From: Sipunculus nudus
Taxonomy: Eukaryota; Annelida; Sipuncula; Golfingiida; Sipunculidae
NCBI GenBank assembly: GCA_026874595.1
Contig: CM049315.1
Location: 70,999,916-71,063,915 of the forward strand
Length of the DNA stretch: 64,000 bases
Direction: 5' to 3'
In this document: positions 10,751-21,621 of the stretch, in pieces
Numbering within the stretch: position 1 is the first letter of the stretch
How the letters are laid out: each line of letters starts with the position of its first letter
The notes under the pieces: generated by a model
What the model saw: only the letters and a program-made list of their open reading frames with translations
Database searches by the model: none
Told to the model about the DNA's origin: nothing
Position numbers and translations under genes: made by a program

Positions 10751-11860
10751 TTAGCCCTCAGCCCTTAGGCTGATGGGTTATTGTCGTCACCCAGCTGTCC
10801 GTCCGTTCGTCCGTCCGTCCGGCGTCCGTTAACTGTAACCTTGTGAGCGGGATATCTTGAAAAGGATTCACCGTCAGAATTTTATTTCCTCGGTAAAGAT
10901 GTATAACGACAAAATCTCGGTCAAGTTCGAAGATGGGTGACCTTGACCTATTTTTCAAGGTCACAGAGCTGATTATAGAAAAAACATTTAGAAGCTTATT
11001 TCTCAGGAACCATTGGGTGGATTTTTACAATACCTACTATGATTATAGGGACTGATAGTTTGTAACTGCTGCACAAGTTTGGGGCCGCCACCTGCAATTT
11101 CTGATTTTAAATGAATTTTTCTTGGATTTTTCAATTTGATTGTTGATTATTGGGACAATAATCTCTACCTGCTAAACAAGTTTGGTGGCGCCACCTACAA
11201 CTTCTGATTTTTAATGAATTTTTATCGGATTTTTCAACTTTGGGCTTGTGAGCGGGATATCTCTAAAAGGTTTCACCGTAGGAATTTTATTTTTTCGGTG
11301 AAGATGTATATTGACAAAATCTTGGTCAAGTTCGAAGATGGGTGACCTTTACCTGCTTTTCAAGGTCACAGAGCTGATTATAGAAAAAACATTTAGAAGC
11401 TTATTTCTCAGGAACCATTTGGTGGATTTTTACAATACCTACTATGATTATAGGGACTGATAGTCTGTAACTGCTGCACAAGTTTGGGGGCGCCACCTGC
11501 AATTTCTGATTTTAAATGAATTTTTCTTCGATTTTTCAATTTTGGCCTTGTGAGCAGGATATCTCTAAAAGGAGTCACAATAGGAATTTTATTTCTTTGG
11601 TGAAGATGCATATCAACAAAATCTCGGTCAAGTTCGAAGATTGGTGACCTTGACCTGCTTTTCAAGGTCACAGAGCTTATAATAGAATAAAACTTAAAAG
11701 CTTATTTTCAGGAAGCATTTGATGAATTGTTATGAGTCATGGTACATACCTCTCCATTTTAAATTTATAACTGAGACATGTACAGATATACATCCATGTG
11801 AGAACAGATATTTAGTACTTTTCACTGTTACCACCTCTAAACACTGTTCTTTTGGCTGAG
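10751..11860 (-). repeat. Triplicated-core repeat with hairpin tail, inverse orientation
   Basis: In minus orientation the element ends in CCCATCAGCC-TAA-GGGCTGAGGG followed by CTAAAAA at 10751. Inside that end is a GGACG-rich tract (10795-10830) and GTTAAC. The core occurs three times, starting near 10850, 11240 and 11545, each with GCGGGATATCT, TCGGTCAAGTTCGAAGATG, GGTGACCTTGACCT and TTTTCAAGGTCACAGAGCT. A GGTGGCGCCACC palindrome lies at 11184-11195 and close relatives lie near 11085 and 11490. Another GGCTGAGGGC block marks the far side near 11852. The same family is inserted in opposite orientation at 47345-48006. The 68-aa and 87-aa minus frames are repeat translations. Confidence 0.8.
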
Positions 11861-11959
11861 GGCTTTTGTCAGCTTCTGCTGATATTCTAGTTCAGCAGTA
11901 CTGATGGGGAAGTTACGTTCTTCTTTTTATGGGACAGGCAGGTACATTTCCGTGTTATT

Positions 11960-12300
11960 AAACAATAAAATCAGGTCTGTGGATGACAAACAAGTCTGTA
12001 CATTCTATGTTTCTTTTGTTAGATTTCAGGGCTGCAGTACTAATATAACTTGATGAAAAGCATGATGATCAGATAAATACCACTACTGTTCTAAGAAGAC
12101 TGCTCACGAAAGATGATGCAAATGAATGTGAAATGTTTAAATGTTGGAGAGTGGTCCGGGCCAAACAATTAATGGTCTGATGAGTTGAATAAATTTGTGG
12201 CGGACAAAGAAAAGACTATGAAACTGAAAAGTGAAGGACAAAGAAAAGACTATGAAACTGAAAAGTGAAGGAGTAACTTTAAGTATTTTAAAATGTATCA
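11960..12300 (+). repeat. Dispersed repeat, paralogue of 32959-33290
   Basis: Shared blocks in the same order are ATGACAAACAAGTCTGTACA-like, TTTCTTTTGTTAGATTTCAGG, AAAGATGATGCAAATGAATG-like, GACAAAGAAAAGA and GAGTAACTTT. This copy has an extra 37-base tandem duplication (GACAAAGAAAAGACTATGAA twice, near 12210 and 12238). The better copy at 33.0 kb is open for 87 codons. Confidence 0.6.
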
Positions 12301-12361
12301 GAATTCCTCGGAAATATCTTTTTGGTCCGAGACTTTAAGTCATGCAGTGATAATAAACATT

Positions 12362-12620
12362 TTAGCTCAATTGACTTTTTGAGTCATCTGAGCTACAGGG
12401 ATCATTCTCTTTCATGTATCCATCTAGGTGGCGTTAAGAGGGCTCAAAGAGGAACGGTTGGACCTAGATCCTCGAAAAAATAAATATCCTAGGAGGAAGA
12501 TAATTGTATTTCCAGACAAAGTCAGGGGATACTATTGCTTATGTCAGTCAGACATACAGGGAAGAACATATTTGTTTTAAGGTCAGGGAAAGGTCAGCCA
12601 AACTGTGGCCTATAGAATGC
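12362..12620 (-). repeat. Hairpin-tail repeat fragment, same family end as 18786
   Basis: TTTTAGCTCAATTGAC and GAGTCATCTGAGCTACAGGG match the tail hairpin of the 18.8 kb repeat. The GGAC tract is missing and the similarity fades after the start of the core (GGTTGGACCTAGATC). It is a truncated copy. Confidence 0.5.
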
Positions 12621-13207
12621 TATTTGTAAGCTGCAAGAACCGGCAAATCGAGATATGGCCTGTGGGGTATCACTAAATGATATATCACAAAATCTTATTT
12701 GACGAGATATTGTTCGAGATTTGGTGTACCTATAGAACTAATAACTCCCACAGGAAAAAAAGCTTACACGCTTCATAGAATACGGACTCCAGTAATGTCC
12801 TGAGACAGTTCTCCGTCGGCCTTCAGTTAAAATATTATAACTAGAGTCCTGCGTCTGAAATAAGGTTCGCTAGATAATGACCGCAATCCTACAAATGCCC
12901 ATGAATCAACTTCTAACTGCGGAAGTACCTTGTCTGCTGACTAGCACTCGGAGTTACATCTGTTGAACCAAGCGAAGCAATAACTGAATCAGAACATTCC
13001 CTGTTCTTTTGCGGTGTACCACACTGTTGATTCCCTCTAATTTCGAGGACTGGAGCAAAAAGACTCGACTTGGCTGCCACCTTGGCAATACTTGCTGAAG
13101 ACATGTAAAAGGGAGCCCTGTCAAGAGAGAGGAAAGCATTGGTCGATATCAGACTTCTACAAGTAAGTAATGGCCTAATACAGCACTAGAGACATGATGA
13201 TACGATT

Positions 13208-13210
<3 letters not shown>
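12621..13210. other. Stretch without a recognised gene
   Basis: A minus-strand frame at 12913-13104 (63 aa, SSASIAKVAAKSSLFAPV) is moderately coding-like but has no domain I know. It could be an isolated transposon exon. Confidence 0.3.

Positions 13211-13258
<48 letters not shown>
13211..13258. repeat. (TA)n microsatellite
   Basis: About 24 TA dinucleotides, followed after about 25 bases by a (TG)n-G tract at 13287-13308. Confidence 0.95.
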
Positions 13259-13262
<4 letters not shown>

Positions 13263-13602
13263 TTATTTATCAGTACAGAAGCCTCTGTGTGTGTGTGGGG
13301 GGGGGGATCTGGGCATTCTTGAGTAAGTAAAAGGAGAGCTTCAATTACAGGCATAATTTAAAAAAAATATTATTGTTATTATAAGTATAAAATCATTATC
13401 AAAATAAAAATTAAAGCTTATATTATAGGAAAAATTACAACAGAAATTTACATTTGAAGCATGTATTTTATAGGGACATAATCAGGAGCAATAACATGCC
13501 TATTCTTTCAGACTATCAGTTCAAATTTTCTTTAATTCAAGTTTCCCAGCAAAACAGCCCCAACACTCTCAATCTCAGTACCTCCTATACGGATGTTCAA
13601 CA

Positions 13603-13664
13603 CCTTGTTATGGTTCTGCGTGTATGTATACACAGTCCACGTGTGTCTGTTTACCATAACAAGG
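13603..13664. repeat. Perfect 12-bp inverted repeat, 38-base loop
   Basis: CCTTGTTATGGT at 13603-13614 is exactly complementary to ACCATAACAAGG at 13653-13664. The loop holds further palindromic pieces (GTATAC, CACGTG). It could be a miniature transposon end pair or a hairpin RNA. Confidence 0.6.
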
Positions 13665-14503
13665 CCACGCCATAACACACGGTGTTTCTGCAAGCGGGAA
13701 CATGTATTATATTTTTGGGCTTAGTCAGTCAAGGCATCTCCTGATTGACGTGTTGCGGCCGGGCGAAACACGCGCTGTATTTATGTAGACACCTTTGATC
13801 GCGCCCAGTCCACTGTTTTTAACACGTTTACTGGAGTAAGCATACGGTTTCAGGGCAATATTTTGGCAGGTATAGGTTTATTTTAAAGGGTACAAGCTAT
13901 TTTTCATGCAAATTCAACATGCTTTATAGGTGATTGGGCCCCATTAAAACATTTCTACAATGTGGTTGTTGGAGTCCCTTCTTTAGACTTTGGAGCCGGC
14001 GGTCGAACTTTTTGGCCCAAGGGTGGAGATCAGTGTGACCTTTCTTTGTGAAATGACGTAAATTCCATTAAAGTCTTCATACCTTTCGTAAAAACAACTT
14101 TCTTCATTTTTTTTAATTGTGTTCAGTGATGTATGTAATTATTCATTTTTCATATACCTTAACATTGCATTTATTAAATAATATTTACAGGGAAAGGAAT
14201 TAAATAAAGGTCTACTTTTGAATATAACATTTTTTTTTTGTATTGGTCAATGCGATAGTTTTACATGACTGACCTCAGGTAAGTTTTCTGTTGATCGATT
14301 ATGCATGGTAATATTTATTTGATAATTATAACTAAAAAATGAAGTCAGTTTTAAATTTGTATTATATTTTGCCTCTCAGTAGGTCTTTTTTTGTTCTAAC
14401 CTTCATACCATGGACGTCTATCTTTTAAATAAAGTTCCATACTATTTATTTTTAATTTATTGAATGAAATGTTTATATTGTTTGGTTTAAAGGTTATGTT
14501 ATT
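13665..14503. other. Stretch without a recognised gene
   Basis: AT-rich, no open frame or repeat boundary that I can support. Confidence 0.4.
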
Positions 14504-14613
14504 TTTATAAACATCTATGTAATCATGGAGATTAATTTTTAAATCCTTGCATTATACATATAATATAAATTATGTATGATATAGATTTATAGATATATAA
14601 TAAGTATAATAAG

Positions 14614-14655
<42 letters not shown>

Positions 14656-15345
14656 CGTTTTATTTAGATATATACTACGTAATACACCTATAACATACAT
14701 GATACATATGTATATATACTATAAACATATGTTAACATATATATATATGTAATATACATAATAAATAACCTAGTTATACATTACATATATATAATATTAT
14801 ACATATATTATATATATCATAATAATTAACATATATCGTTGCAGAATATACCTCCAAATCAGCCGCCTGACATACATCGATGCAATGCTTGTACTTCAGG
14901 CCTCAGGTAATCGACAGGAAGCTGGACCTTTAGTTGCCTGTTAGATCACTTTCAAAGGTATTTAAAAGGACAGTTTTCAGTTAATGCTGCAAGGCTAATA
15001 AAATGTTTGAGCAGTTTCTGGAACAGTCAAGTAAACAGGAACACGCTTGTGTCGTTCAAATGAGAAATGTGGAATCAAACGGAAGGTTGAAAGTAGGCGT
15101 CAGAGAATTCGAATTTAGGATAATTTTATATGTATGAATGAAAACAAAATAAGTCTAACAAACTTCATTTTAATAGACATTGTAAAGACGTATACATTCC
15201 AAAAGAAAACCAAGAACTGCTCCTCAGTGTTGCTTTCTTTGAATTCAAACAGGTTTTGTTATCTACAAGCAACGGTGTGACTTTTTTTTAAATTGAACCG
15301 TCGAGGAGGCAGACACAAGATTACTGCTGCATGTAAAGATGATAT
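14504..15345 (+). repeat. Dispersed repeat, uninterrupted paralogue of 55630-58300
   Basis: 14510-14575 (AAACATCTATGTAATCAT, then TTGCATTATACATATAATA) and 14895-15345 (GGTAATCGACAGGAAGCTGG through GAGGCAGACACAAGA and TACTGCTGCATGTAAA) match 55630-55674 plus 57893-58300. The 55.7 kb copy is split by a 2.2 kb insertion. Here the only interruption is a (TA)n expansion at 14616-14652 with TA-rich flanks. The last 100 bases of the match encode the CDF...TQ-YCCM segment that precedes the XPG motifs in the 58 kb copy, so this is part of the same Academ-like family. Confidence 0.7.
14616..14652. repeat. (TA)n microsatellite
   Basis: About 18 TA dinucleotides in a wider TA-rich stretch to about 14840. 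Confidence 0.9.
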
Positions 15346-15439
15346 TTACAACATAACATGTTAATCCTATCAACACCTTGTTATTTCATTCCCTTTTATA
15401 ATAAATTATTGCTTGACTGTGATACATAAAGAACAATTG

Positions 15440-16262
15440 TAAAGATTGACAATGGTGAGTTCCATGTTCCTGAAAAGGAACGGGCTAGAGTTGAACGCAG
15501 TGCTTACAAGCGGTATCACCGCAATCGAGATTTTTTACTGCATTAAATAATCAGCTGTAAGAACAGGCTAGATTTATCTGCGAAACATTAACGAAATTTA
15601 ATTCGAAAAGAGATGAACGAGTCCAAAGGAAGCGTGGCTAGGTAAATATACCACAGACTTCATGCCAAATACAGTGACATTTCGGCAAGAAATATACAAG
15701 CTACGTCAACCGTTCACCAAATGTTAAATACTCGCTTCACCAATACGGCCCAACCGAAATCTGTTCATGACGATGCTCCTCAAGTTTGTCATCAAATTGA
15801 TCTATTTGAATTGGGTCGATGTGGTTTTGGAGCGGTCGCAGTGGCGCACTTACTATGGATTGGGCCACAAAAGAAGGTATAAACATTCCAGTGTTGTCAT
15901 TCAGTATGGGTGGCTTAACTCAGCCACATAAAATGTTGGAGCTAATGACTGACATTTGTGCGTCAATTGATGGATTGTTTGACCGGATGTTATTTTGGTG
16001 TTTGCCTATTGCATATCGATCAATGTCTGATACCAAGCAAGCCAGGAGGGAGTTGAAGAATGAGCTTCAAAACCTGAAAATTCTGGGCCCATTGCCAGCA
16101 CTAATATGCGAAACAGCCCACGATGACACAGCCTTACAATTCTTCTTTGATGCAAGTGGTGAGGAATTTTTGGACCAGTTAACTGATCGGGCAAACTTGG
16201 GCATGGTGATGGATGGATTGGTGGAGTTTAATCCACGCAGGTCGGCGGTGAAAATAATTGTC
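15440..16262 (+). pseudogene. Broken multicopy transposon-type protein, DUF3987-like segment
   Basis: The longest open part is 15819-16361. Its core is LSFSMGGLTQPHKMLELMTD, DGLFDRMLFWC and YRSMSDTKQA, which resembles DUF3987-type proteins found in phage, plasmid and eukaryotic mobile elements. Upstream, in other frames, EFHVPEKERARVERSAYKRY and DAPQVCHQIDLFEL look like its N-terminal part, so at least two frameshifts are present. The frame continues past about 16270 only because it reads into the antisense of an adjoining LINE fragment; the last 30 residues are not part of the protein. Function in the element is unknown. The domain name is a tentative recognition. Confidence 0.45.
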
Positions 16263-16274
16263 TCCCCTGCTTTA

Positions 16275-16900
16275 AAGAGAACATTTCACCTTTTCTGTCT
16301 CGACCGCCTTAAGTCTACAACTTTTGACTTTTTCTCACTAATTTCAAATTGCCACTTTTGACACCATGAATTTAAGGTAACATTTCTTGTAAAGTAGACG
16401 GAGAGGGTGGTAATAAAACAATATAATCAGCGTACATTAAGGTACTAACATTTCTACAATTTACATCTATTCCTCTGTTCATTCTACTGATACCTTCTGC
16501 CAGATAATTAATAAAAATCAAAAATAGCGTTGGTGAAAGGGTATCACCCTGCCTGACACCATCTGAGGTATCAAACCAATCTGTCTACAGATCATTAACC
16601 TTTACACAATCTCCTGTGTCTTTGTATAACGCTTGATTAGGAAATAAAATTTGGCATCAATTCCACACTGAAATAATTTATAGTACAGAAAATCTCGTTT
16701 TCCGAGTCAATGCAGTTTTCAAATCTATACAAGCTGTAAACGTATTAAGACCCATGTTTAGTCTATTTCTGATAATACAATATAAGGAAAAAAATGTGCT
16801 CTTAGCACGATCTATTTCCTCTGAAAGCATTTTGCTCCTCAAGTAAGATGTTATGATTATTTAAGTACTTCATAAGACGACTGTTCGAAAGAATTATTTT
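16275..16900 (-). pseudogene. LINE reverse transcriptase fragment
   Basis: On the minus strand DGVRQGDTLSPTLFLIFIN, then NVSTLMYADYIVLL, then WCQKWQFEISEKKSKVVDL. These are RT blocks around the catalytic YADD box, here changed to YADY, followed by the thumb-proximal block. Stops and at least one frameshift interrupt it. Both ends are missing. It belongs to a different LINE lineage from the one at 0-3 kb. It abuts the DUF3987-like relic near 16270. Confidence 0.75.
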
Positions 16901-16995
16901 TTTCATTACGGCTTCATTAACGCGTATTATACACAAAGAAGTCGCAGGTGCCAAGAACGAAGCAACCTAATGCAGTGGTGGCATGACCACTGAAA

Positions 16996-17130
16996 AACGC
17001 TGAAGACTTTTCGTGGCACAAAATATTAGAAGAACTGAAAAGAGTTATTCCAGCAGTTTTAACTGTGCTGAGAGCCACCTCGACTGCTAGGCATGGAAGA
17101 AGAGGAAAAAAGTTACTGTCTCAGTGAGAC
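16996..17130 (+). pseudogene. Short transposon-protein relic
   Basis: An open 45-codon segment reads EDFSWHKILEELKRVIPAVL and TVLRATSTAR, ending at TGA. Its style (aromatic W-x-x-I-L-E-E-L-K, then a V/L helix) recalls N-terminal parts of large multicopy transposon proteins of invertebrates, but I cannot name the family. Confidence 0.3.
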
Positions 17131-18606
17131 AAATAATTAATCCCCCTTCAACAAATAAAACCTTGCACAATACAAGGGGGGGGGAATCTAGCTTCTACCA
17201 TTTCTAAGAGAAATAAATTAATACCTAAATTATGTATTTTGATCCCCTGTTTTCACTTTATATTTATCCTTCCTCGGTTTCCATCTCCTTATCCATCCTG
17301 TGAACAGTATTACACCAAGGGTCCTCCATAATTCATAATATATTGTTGATGTATAGTCGCAGTTTTTTTTTATACACTGTCACACAGCTGTACTTTCTTG
17401 CAGGTTATTATTGATAAAAACTGTGATAGGAGAGTGTATACTGTCAGTGAATGGACAGGTAAAGACGAAAAATAGCCAAGTTTCTAGCTAGCACACAATT
17501 GAATATTTAAGCCTTAATTTAATTTTTTTACTGTCAATACCTGATAACTTTGTCATTTGTTTTGCAGATCGAAGCAACGAAACAGATCATAATAGCTTAA
17601 CAGAGGCCGGCACGAGTCAGAAACTTTATACTATCTGAAGGAGGCCAATTTCACCTCTCAGACAATCATAGGAGGTAAGTGAATGAGCTGATGTTTGAAC
17701 GAGAGCAAGCGGATGAGAATATAGGCGGACGAGAAATAATGGTACAGGTTTGATATTGGGATGTAAAGAAAATTGGATGATTGGGACGACGATTCTGAGG
17801 ACAGAAGAAGGGTGGCAAGAGGATGCTATTCTATATACAATCATGATTAGTGCTACTTTCTTTGATCAATGTATCCACGTTACAGGTCTTGTGGCCCCAG
17901 CTGTGTAGCATGTCAAAATACAGGGGTCATAAGACAAGACATATTTAAAAACGTGGTTAACCAAAGTATGGCCATACTTTGGCAAGTATGGCACCTCCGT
18001 AGCCCGGGCTCTTTAGGGATCTCACATGATGAAACATCCCATTCATGACATAGCACATGCCCATGTTGTTTCAGTGGATACATATATTATAATTTATAAT
18101 GGGACCTCAGTCTTGAAGAGATTCGTGTAATAAAAATAATAAGTTAGCAGCTTTAATTGATGAAGTATTTTCATTATAAATTGAATAGTGTTGAAATATA
18201 TACCGGTCCTCACATCAATTATTACATGAATTTTACTAAAAAACTGAGCAATTTTCATCATTTGAAATCACATAATGTTTCATCATTTGAAATCACATAA
18301 ATGATGTGCTTTTTCTGAAATAATATTCATAATTTTGTTATGCATATCATAAAATTGGTTTTTTAAATGTGAAGTAATTTTGCACACTGATCACACACCA
18401 CCAGATTTAATCATGAAGCCAATCACAGCATAACCCACTGTCGCAGCAACTAAGAAGGACCGCCTTTACCAGCTGCCTGTCTGAAGACATCATGAGAGAG
18501 ATTCAGGCACAGGTGCAACAATTGGTGGTGTGGGCATGGAGGTTGAAATGGACGAAATAAACCTTCATTCATACTACCAAACTTTCGCATTAGGCCTGTA
18601 GGCCTC
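17131..18606. other. 1.5 kb without a recognised gene
   Basis: Contains a short G tract near 17180, a tandem duplication TCATCATTTGAAATCACATAA near 18255-18300, and the block TTCGCATTAGGCCTGTAGGC near 18585 that recurs at 57865. The 72-aa minus frame at 17626 has no domain. Confidence 0.4.
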
Positions 18607-18785
18607 GTTTACTGTGTGATTGTATTGATTTGCTGTTATACCTTTTCTTGTATTGATTAAGTGTACTGTAATATTAGAGTTGTTTTAAGAATAAATTATA
18701 GTTATTTGATAAAGAAAAACCACTGACTTCTTTATTCATTCCCCAAGACATTTCACACTGGCTAGTGTTACAGAATCTGATTTTT
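18607..18785 (+). mobile_element. LTR 3' half, left part (split by insertion)
   Basis: Matches the LTR at 33936-34747 from about 34500 onwards: TGTATTGATT repeats, AAAAACCACTGACTTCTTTA, TTCATTCCCC, AGACATTTCAC and TAGTGTTACAGAATCTGA. The match stops at the T run where the 18786 repeat begins and resumes at 20122. Confidence 0.75.
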
Positions 18786-20121
18786 AGCTCAGCTGACTGT
18801 AAGTCATCTGAGCTATAGGGATCACCTTTTGTCCGTCGTCCGTCCGGGCGTCTGTCTGTTAACAGGGCACAAATCATAACCGCTAGACCTGGAATCTTCT
18901 TACTTGACATCCTGGGAGGTCTATGAAAATTCTCCTTGTAAACCTGAAATTAGGTCACTGTGACCTATATTCTTTGAGCTATGGGGTTCTGAAGTACCCC
19001 CAGAATAATGCAAAATTTAATACAAAAGCTCAAGTATCTGAACAACTAATGCATTAATCACCATGATTCTTTGCATGGATATTGATCATGATGTTTCATC
19101 AGTTTCTGCAGACTGGTGGCGCCACATGTATTTTTTCGATATTTTTAAGTTTTTTTTCTCTATTTTTGAAACCTTTTAAGATTTGGTCATCTGTTAACAG
19201 GGCACAAATCATTCCAACTGGACCTAGAATCTTCTGTCATGACATGCAAGGACGGTCATAAAAAGTCTATATGGAAACCTGATATAAGGTCTCTGTTACT
19301 GATATCCTTTCAGCTATGAGGCTCGGAAGTTCCTCCCAGAATAATGCAAAATTTGATACAATAACTAATGCATTGATCACCATGATTGTCCACATTTGTA
19401 TTGATAATGGCTTGTTTCATCAGTTTCTGTTGACTGGTGGTGCCACCTGTATTTTGATTTTTTAAGAATTTTTTTTCTTGATGTTTGAGACCTTTAAACA
19501 TTTGGTCATCTGTTAACAGGCCACAAATCATAATGACTTGACCTAGAATCTTCTTTCTTAACATGCAGGGAGGTCCATGAAACATCTTGGAAACCTGAAA
19601 TTAGGTCTCTGTTACCCATATCCTTTATGCTCTGGGGCTCCGAAGTACTCCCCAGAATAAAGATTTGGTCATCTGTTAACAGAGCACAAATTATAATGAC
19701 TTGACCTAGAATCTCCTTTCTTGATATGCTGGGAGGCCCCTGAAAAGTCTCCTTGTGCACCTGAAATTACTTCTCTGTTACCCATATCCTTTATCCTATG
19801 CGGCTTTGAATTACCCCCCCAGAATAAACATTTGGTCATCTGTTAACAGGGCACAAATCATAATAACTGGACCTAGAATTTTAATTTTTTACATGCTGGG
19901 AGACCCCTGAAAAGTCATCTTGTAAACCTTTAAAATAGGTGCTGTTACCCATATCCTTCATGCTACAGAGCTCCATTGTACCCCAATGAATATTGGATGA
20001 TTTTATACAAAAGGTCAAGTTTGGAAAAAGTATTTCATTCAAATTTGACATTCAGATGATAAAATTACTTTTGTCAATGTCTTCCTGGTCAGCTGAGCGT
20101 CATGACCCCTGGGTCACTTGT
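18786..20121 (-). repeat. Nested tandem-core repeat with hairpin tail
   Basis: In minus orientation the element ends in AGCTCAGATGAC-TTACA-GTCAGCTGAGCT followed by AAAAA, with a GGACG tract just inside (18835-18860). The core, marked by CTGTTAACAGGGCACAAAT, GACCTAGAATCTTCT and CCTGAAATTAGGTC, occurs five times, starting near 18862, 19193, 19508, 19671 and 19840. Spacings vary because some units keep a CTGGTGGCGCCAC-type block and others have lost it. The distal end has CAGCTGAGCGTCATGACCC. It interrupts an LTR at a T run. The 78-, 91- and 84-aa minus frames are repeat translations. Confidence 0.8.
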
Positions 20122-20189
20122 TTTATCTCCATTACAAATTTTATGTTCATCACGCATATTTGATCTGACGATTAGGTTCCATAACAACA
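20122..20189 (+). mobile_element. LTR 3' half, right part
   Basis: ATCTCCATTACAAATTTTATG, TTCATCACG and AGGTTCCATAACAACA match the last 70 bases of the 34.7 kb LTR (AATCTCCATTAC ... GGTTTCGTAACACA), resuming exactly where the left part stopped. Confidence 0.75.
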
Positions 20190-20489
20190 AGTCCTGGAGG
20201 AACTGGACTGGTTGATTCTTTATTTTCAGTTGAGTGGCACCTTTACAAATTATTATTTAAGCAAACCTGAAAACTCTTGAAAAGGAAACTAGTCAAAATC
20301 TAATTCAATACAAGAATTTCAAACGCACCCACACACACCGTTCGTGCATATCACTAATTTGAAAACCTCTGGAACAGAAAGGACTACTGTATTTCAGTTA
20401 TTTACCTGTGAATATTGCAACTCTGACCCTATGCTTTGAAAGATTATTGTTTAAGTCTATTATTATTAACATTATTGTTTTAATTGCAG
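20190..20489. other. Upstream region of the transposase relic
   Basis: No frame recognised. A good 3' splice signal (TTTTAATTGCAG) ends at 20489, so an upstream exon, for example one carrying a DNA-binding domain, may have existed, but I do not find it. Confidence 0.35.
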
Positions 20490-21621
20490 TTTTGAAGGAT
20501 AACAATTCCATGATTAAGAAAAAACGAAAGGAGCTCAAGGATATCAATGCTGCAAGTGGAATTTCAAAAGCAGCACCTTTGCCTCAGCAAGCTGCCAGCA
20601 CTTCAAGCAGAAATGAACATTCATGTTGCAGCATCTTGGAAACACAGGAGCAAGAGGAGGCTTATGATAGAAAGCTTTGAAATGCGTCAGAATATGGAGA
20701 AGATAGAAATATCTGAGGAAACTTTTGAAAATGATAATAGAAGAGTTCACTTCTACAATGGGTTACCCAACTATGCCCTGCTTCTTATTCTCTTCAGTTA
20801 TCTACAACCATATATACCAGAAAGCCGAGCAACCAGTGCACGACCTTCCCTGACGAAATCCCAGAAGCTGATAATGGTTTTAATGAAACTCCGTCACAAC
20901 TTCCCATACAAGACTTAGCTTACAGATTTGATGTTTCACCATCCACTGTTTCTCGAACTTTTGTTGCAGTCTTTCATGTTATGTATATCAGGCTGAAAAA
21001 GTGTATCTACTGGCCAGGCAGAGAGGAACTAAGGTTATCAATGCCTATGGAATTCAGGAATTATTTGGACTTAAAGTATGCGTCATTAATGACTGTTTTG
21101 AAATTTTCATTGAAAGACCCTCACACCTTTTGGCAAGGATTAAAACATGGAGTTCCTACAAACACCACAACACTGTCAAGTTTCTGCTTGGTATCACACC
21201 CCAGGGATCTGTGTCTTTCCTGTCTAAATCTTGGGGTGGGCGCATCAGTGACAAGCACATTACAGAGCATAGCAGGCTACTGGAAAAGTTACTGCCAGGG
21301 GACATAGTGCTTGCTGATAGAGGGTTCGATATACATGAAAGTGTAGGCCTGAAACGTGCACAGGTAAAAATCCCAAACTTCACAAAAGGGAGGACCCAGT
21401 TGCCAGCACTTGAAATAGAACGGACAAGGAACATAGCACATGTTCGAATACATGTTGAACGTGTCATAGGCCTAGTAAGGAACACATACAGAATATTATC
21501 AGGAACTCTGCCTATAGACTACCTGATGACCTCTGGTGAAGATATCGTAACAATTGACAAAATAGCTACTGTGTGTTGTTGTCTTGTAAACATGTGCGAT
21601 TCTGTGGTCCCATTTAACTGA
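20490..21621 (+). pseudogene. ISL2EU-type DDE transposase, frameshifted
   Basis: After a basic N-terminal stretch (MIKKKRKELKDINAAS) the segment VHFYNGLPNYALLLILFSYL leads to a helix-turn-helix, SQKLIMVLMKLRHN then [16 protein letters not shown] (HTH_Tnp_4 type). The nuclease follows: [16 protein letters not shown] (first Asp), [41 protein letters not shown] (second Asp), [16 protein letters not shown] (Glu), and it ends CDSVVPFN. The DDE triad is complete, but at least two frameshifts (near 20895 and 21065) and earlier shifts near 20660 break it. The convergent neighbour at 22717-23474 is a YqaJ-type exonuclease, which is the gene pair I know from ISL2EU elements. The transposase would cut and paste the element in the nucleus; this copy is dead. 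Confidence 0.8.

Noticed and set aside
20981-21307. 108-codon plus frame as a separate gene
   Set aside because: Only its first part ([20 protein letters not shown]-type text) belongs to the transposase; the rest is the wrong frame of the same gene after a frameshift.
21156-21485. 109-codon minus frame
   Set aside because: Antisense shadow of the DDE transposase.
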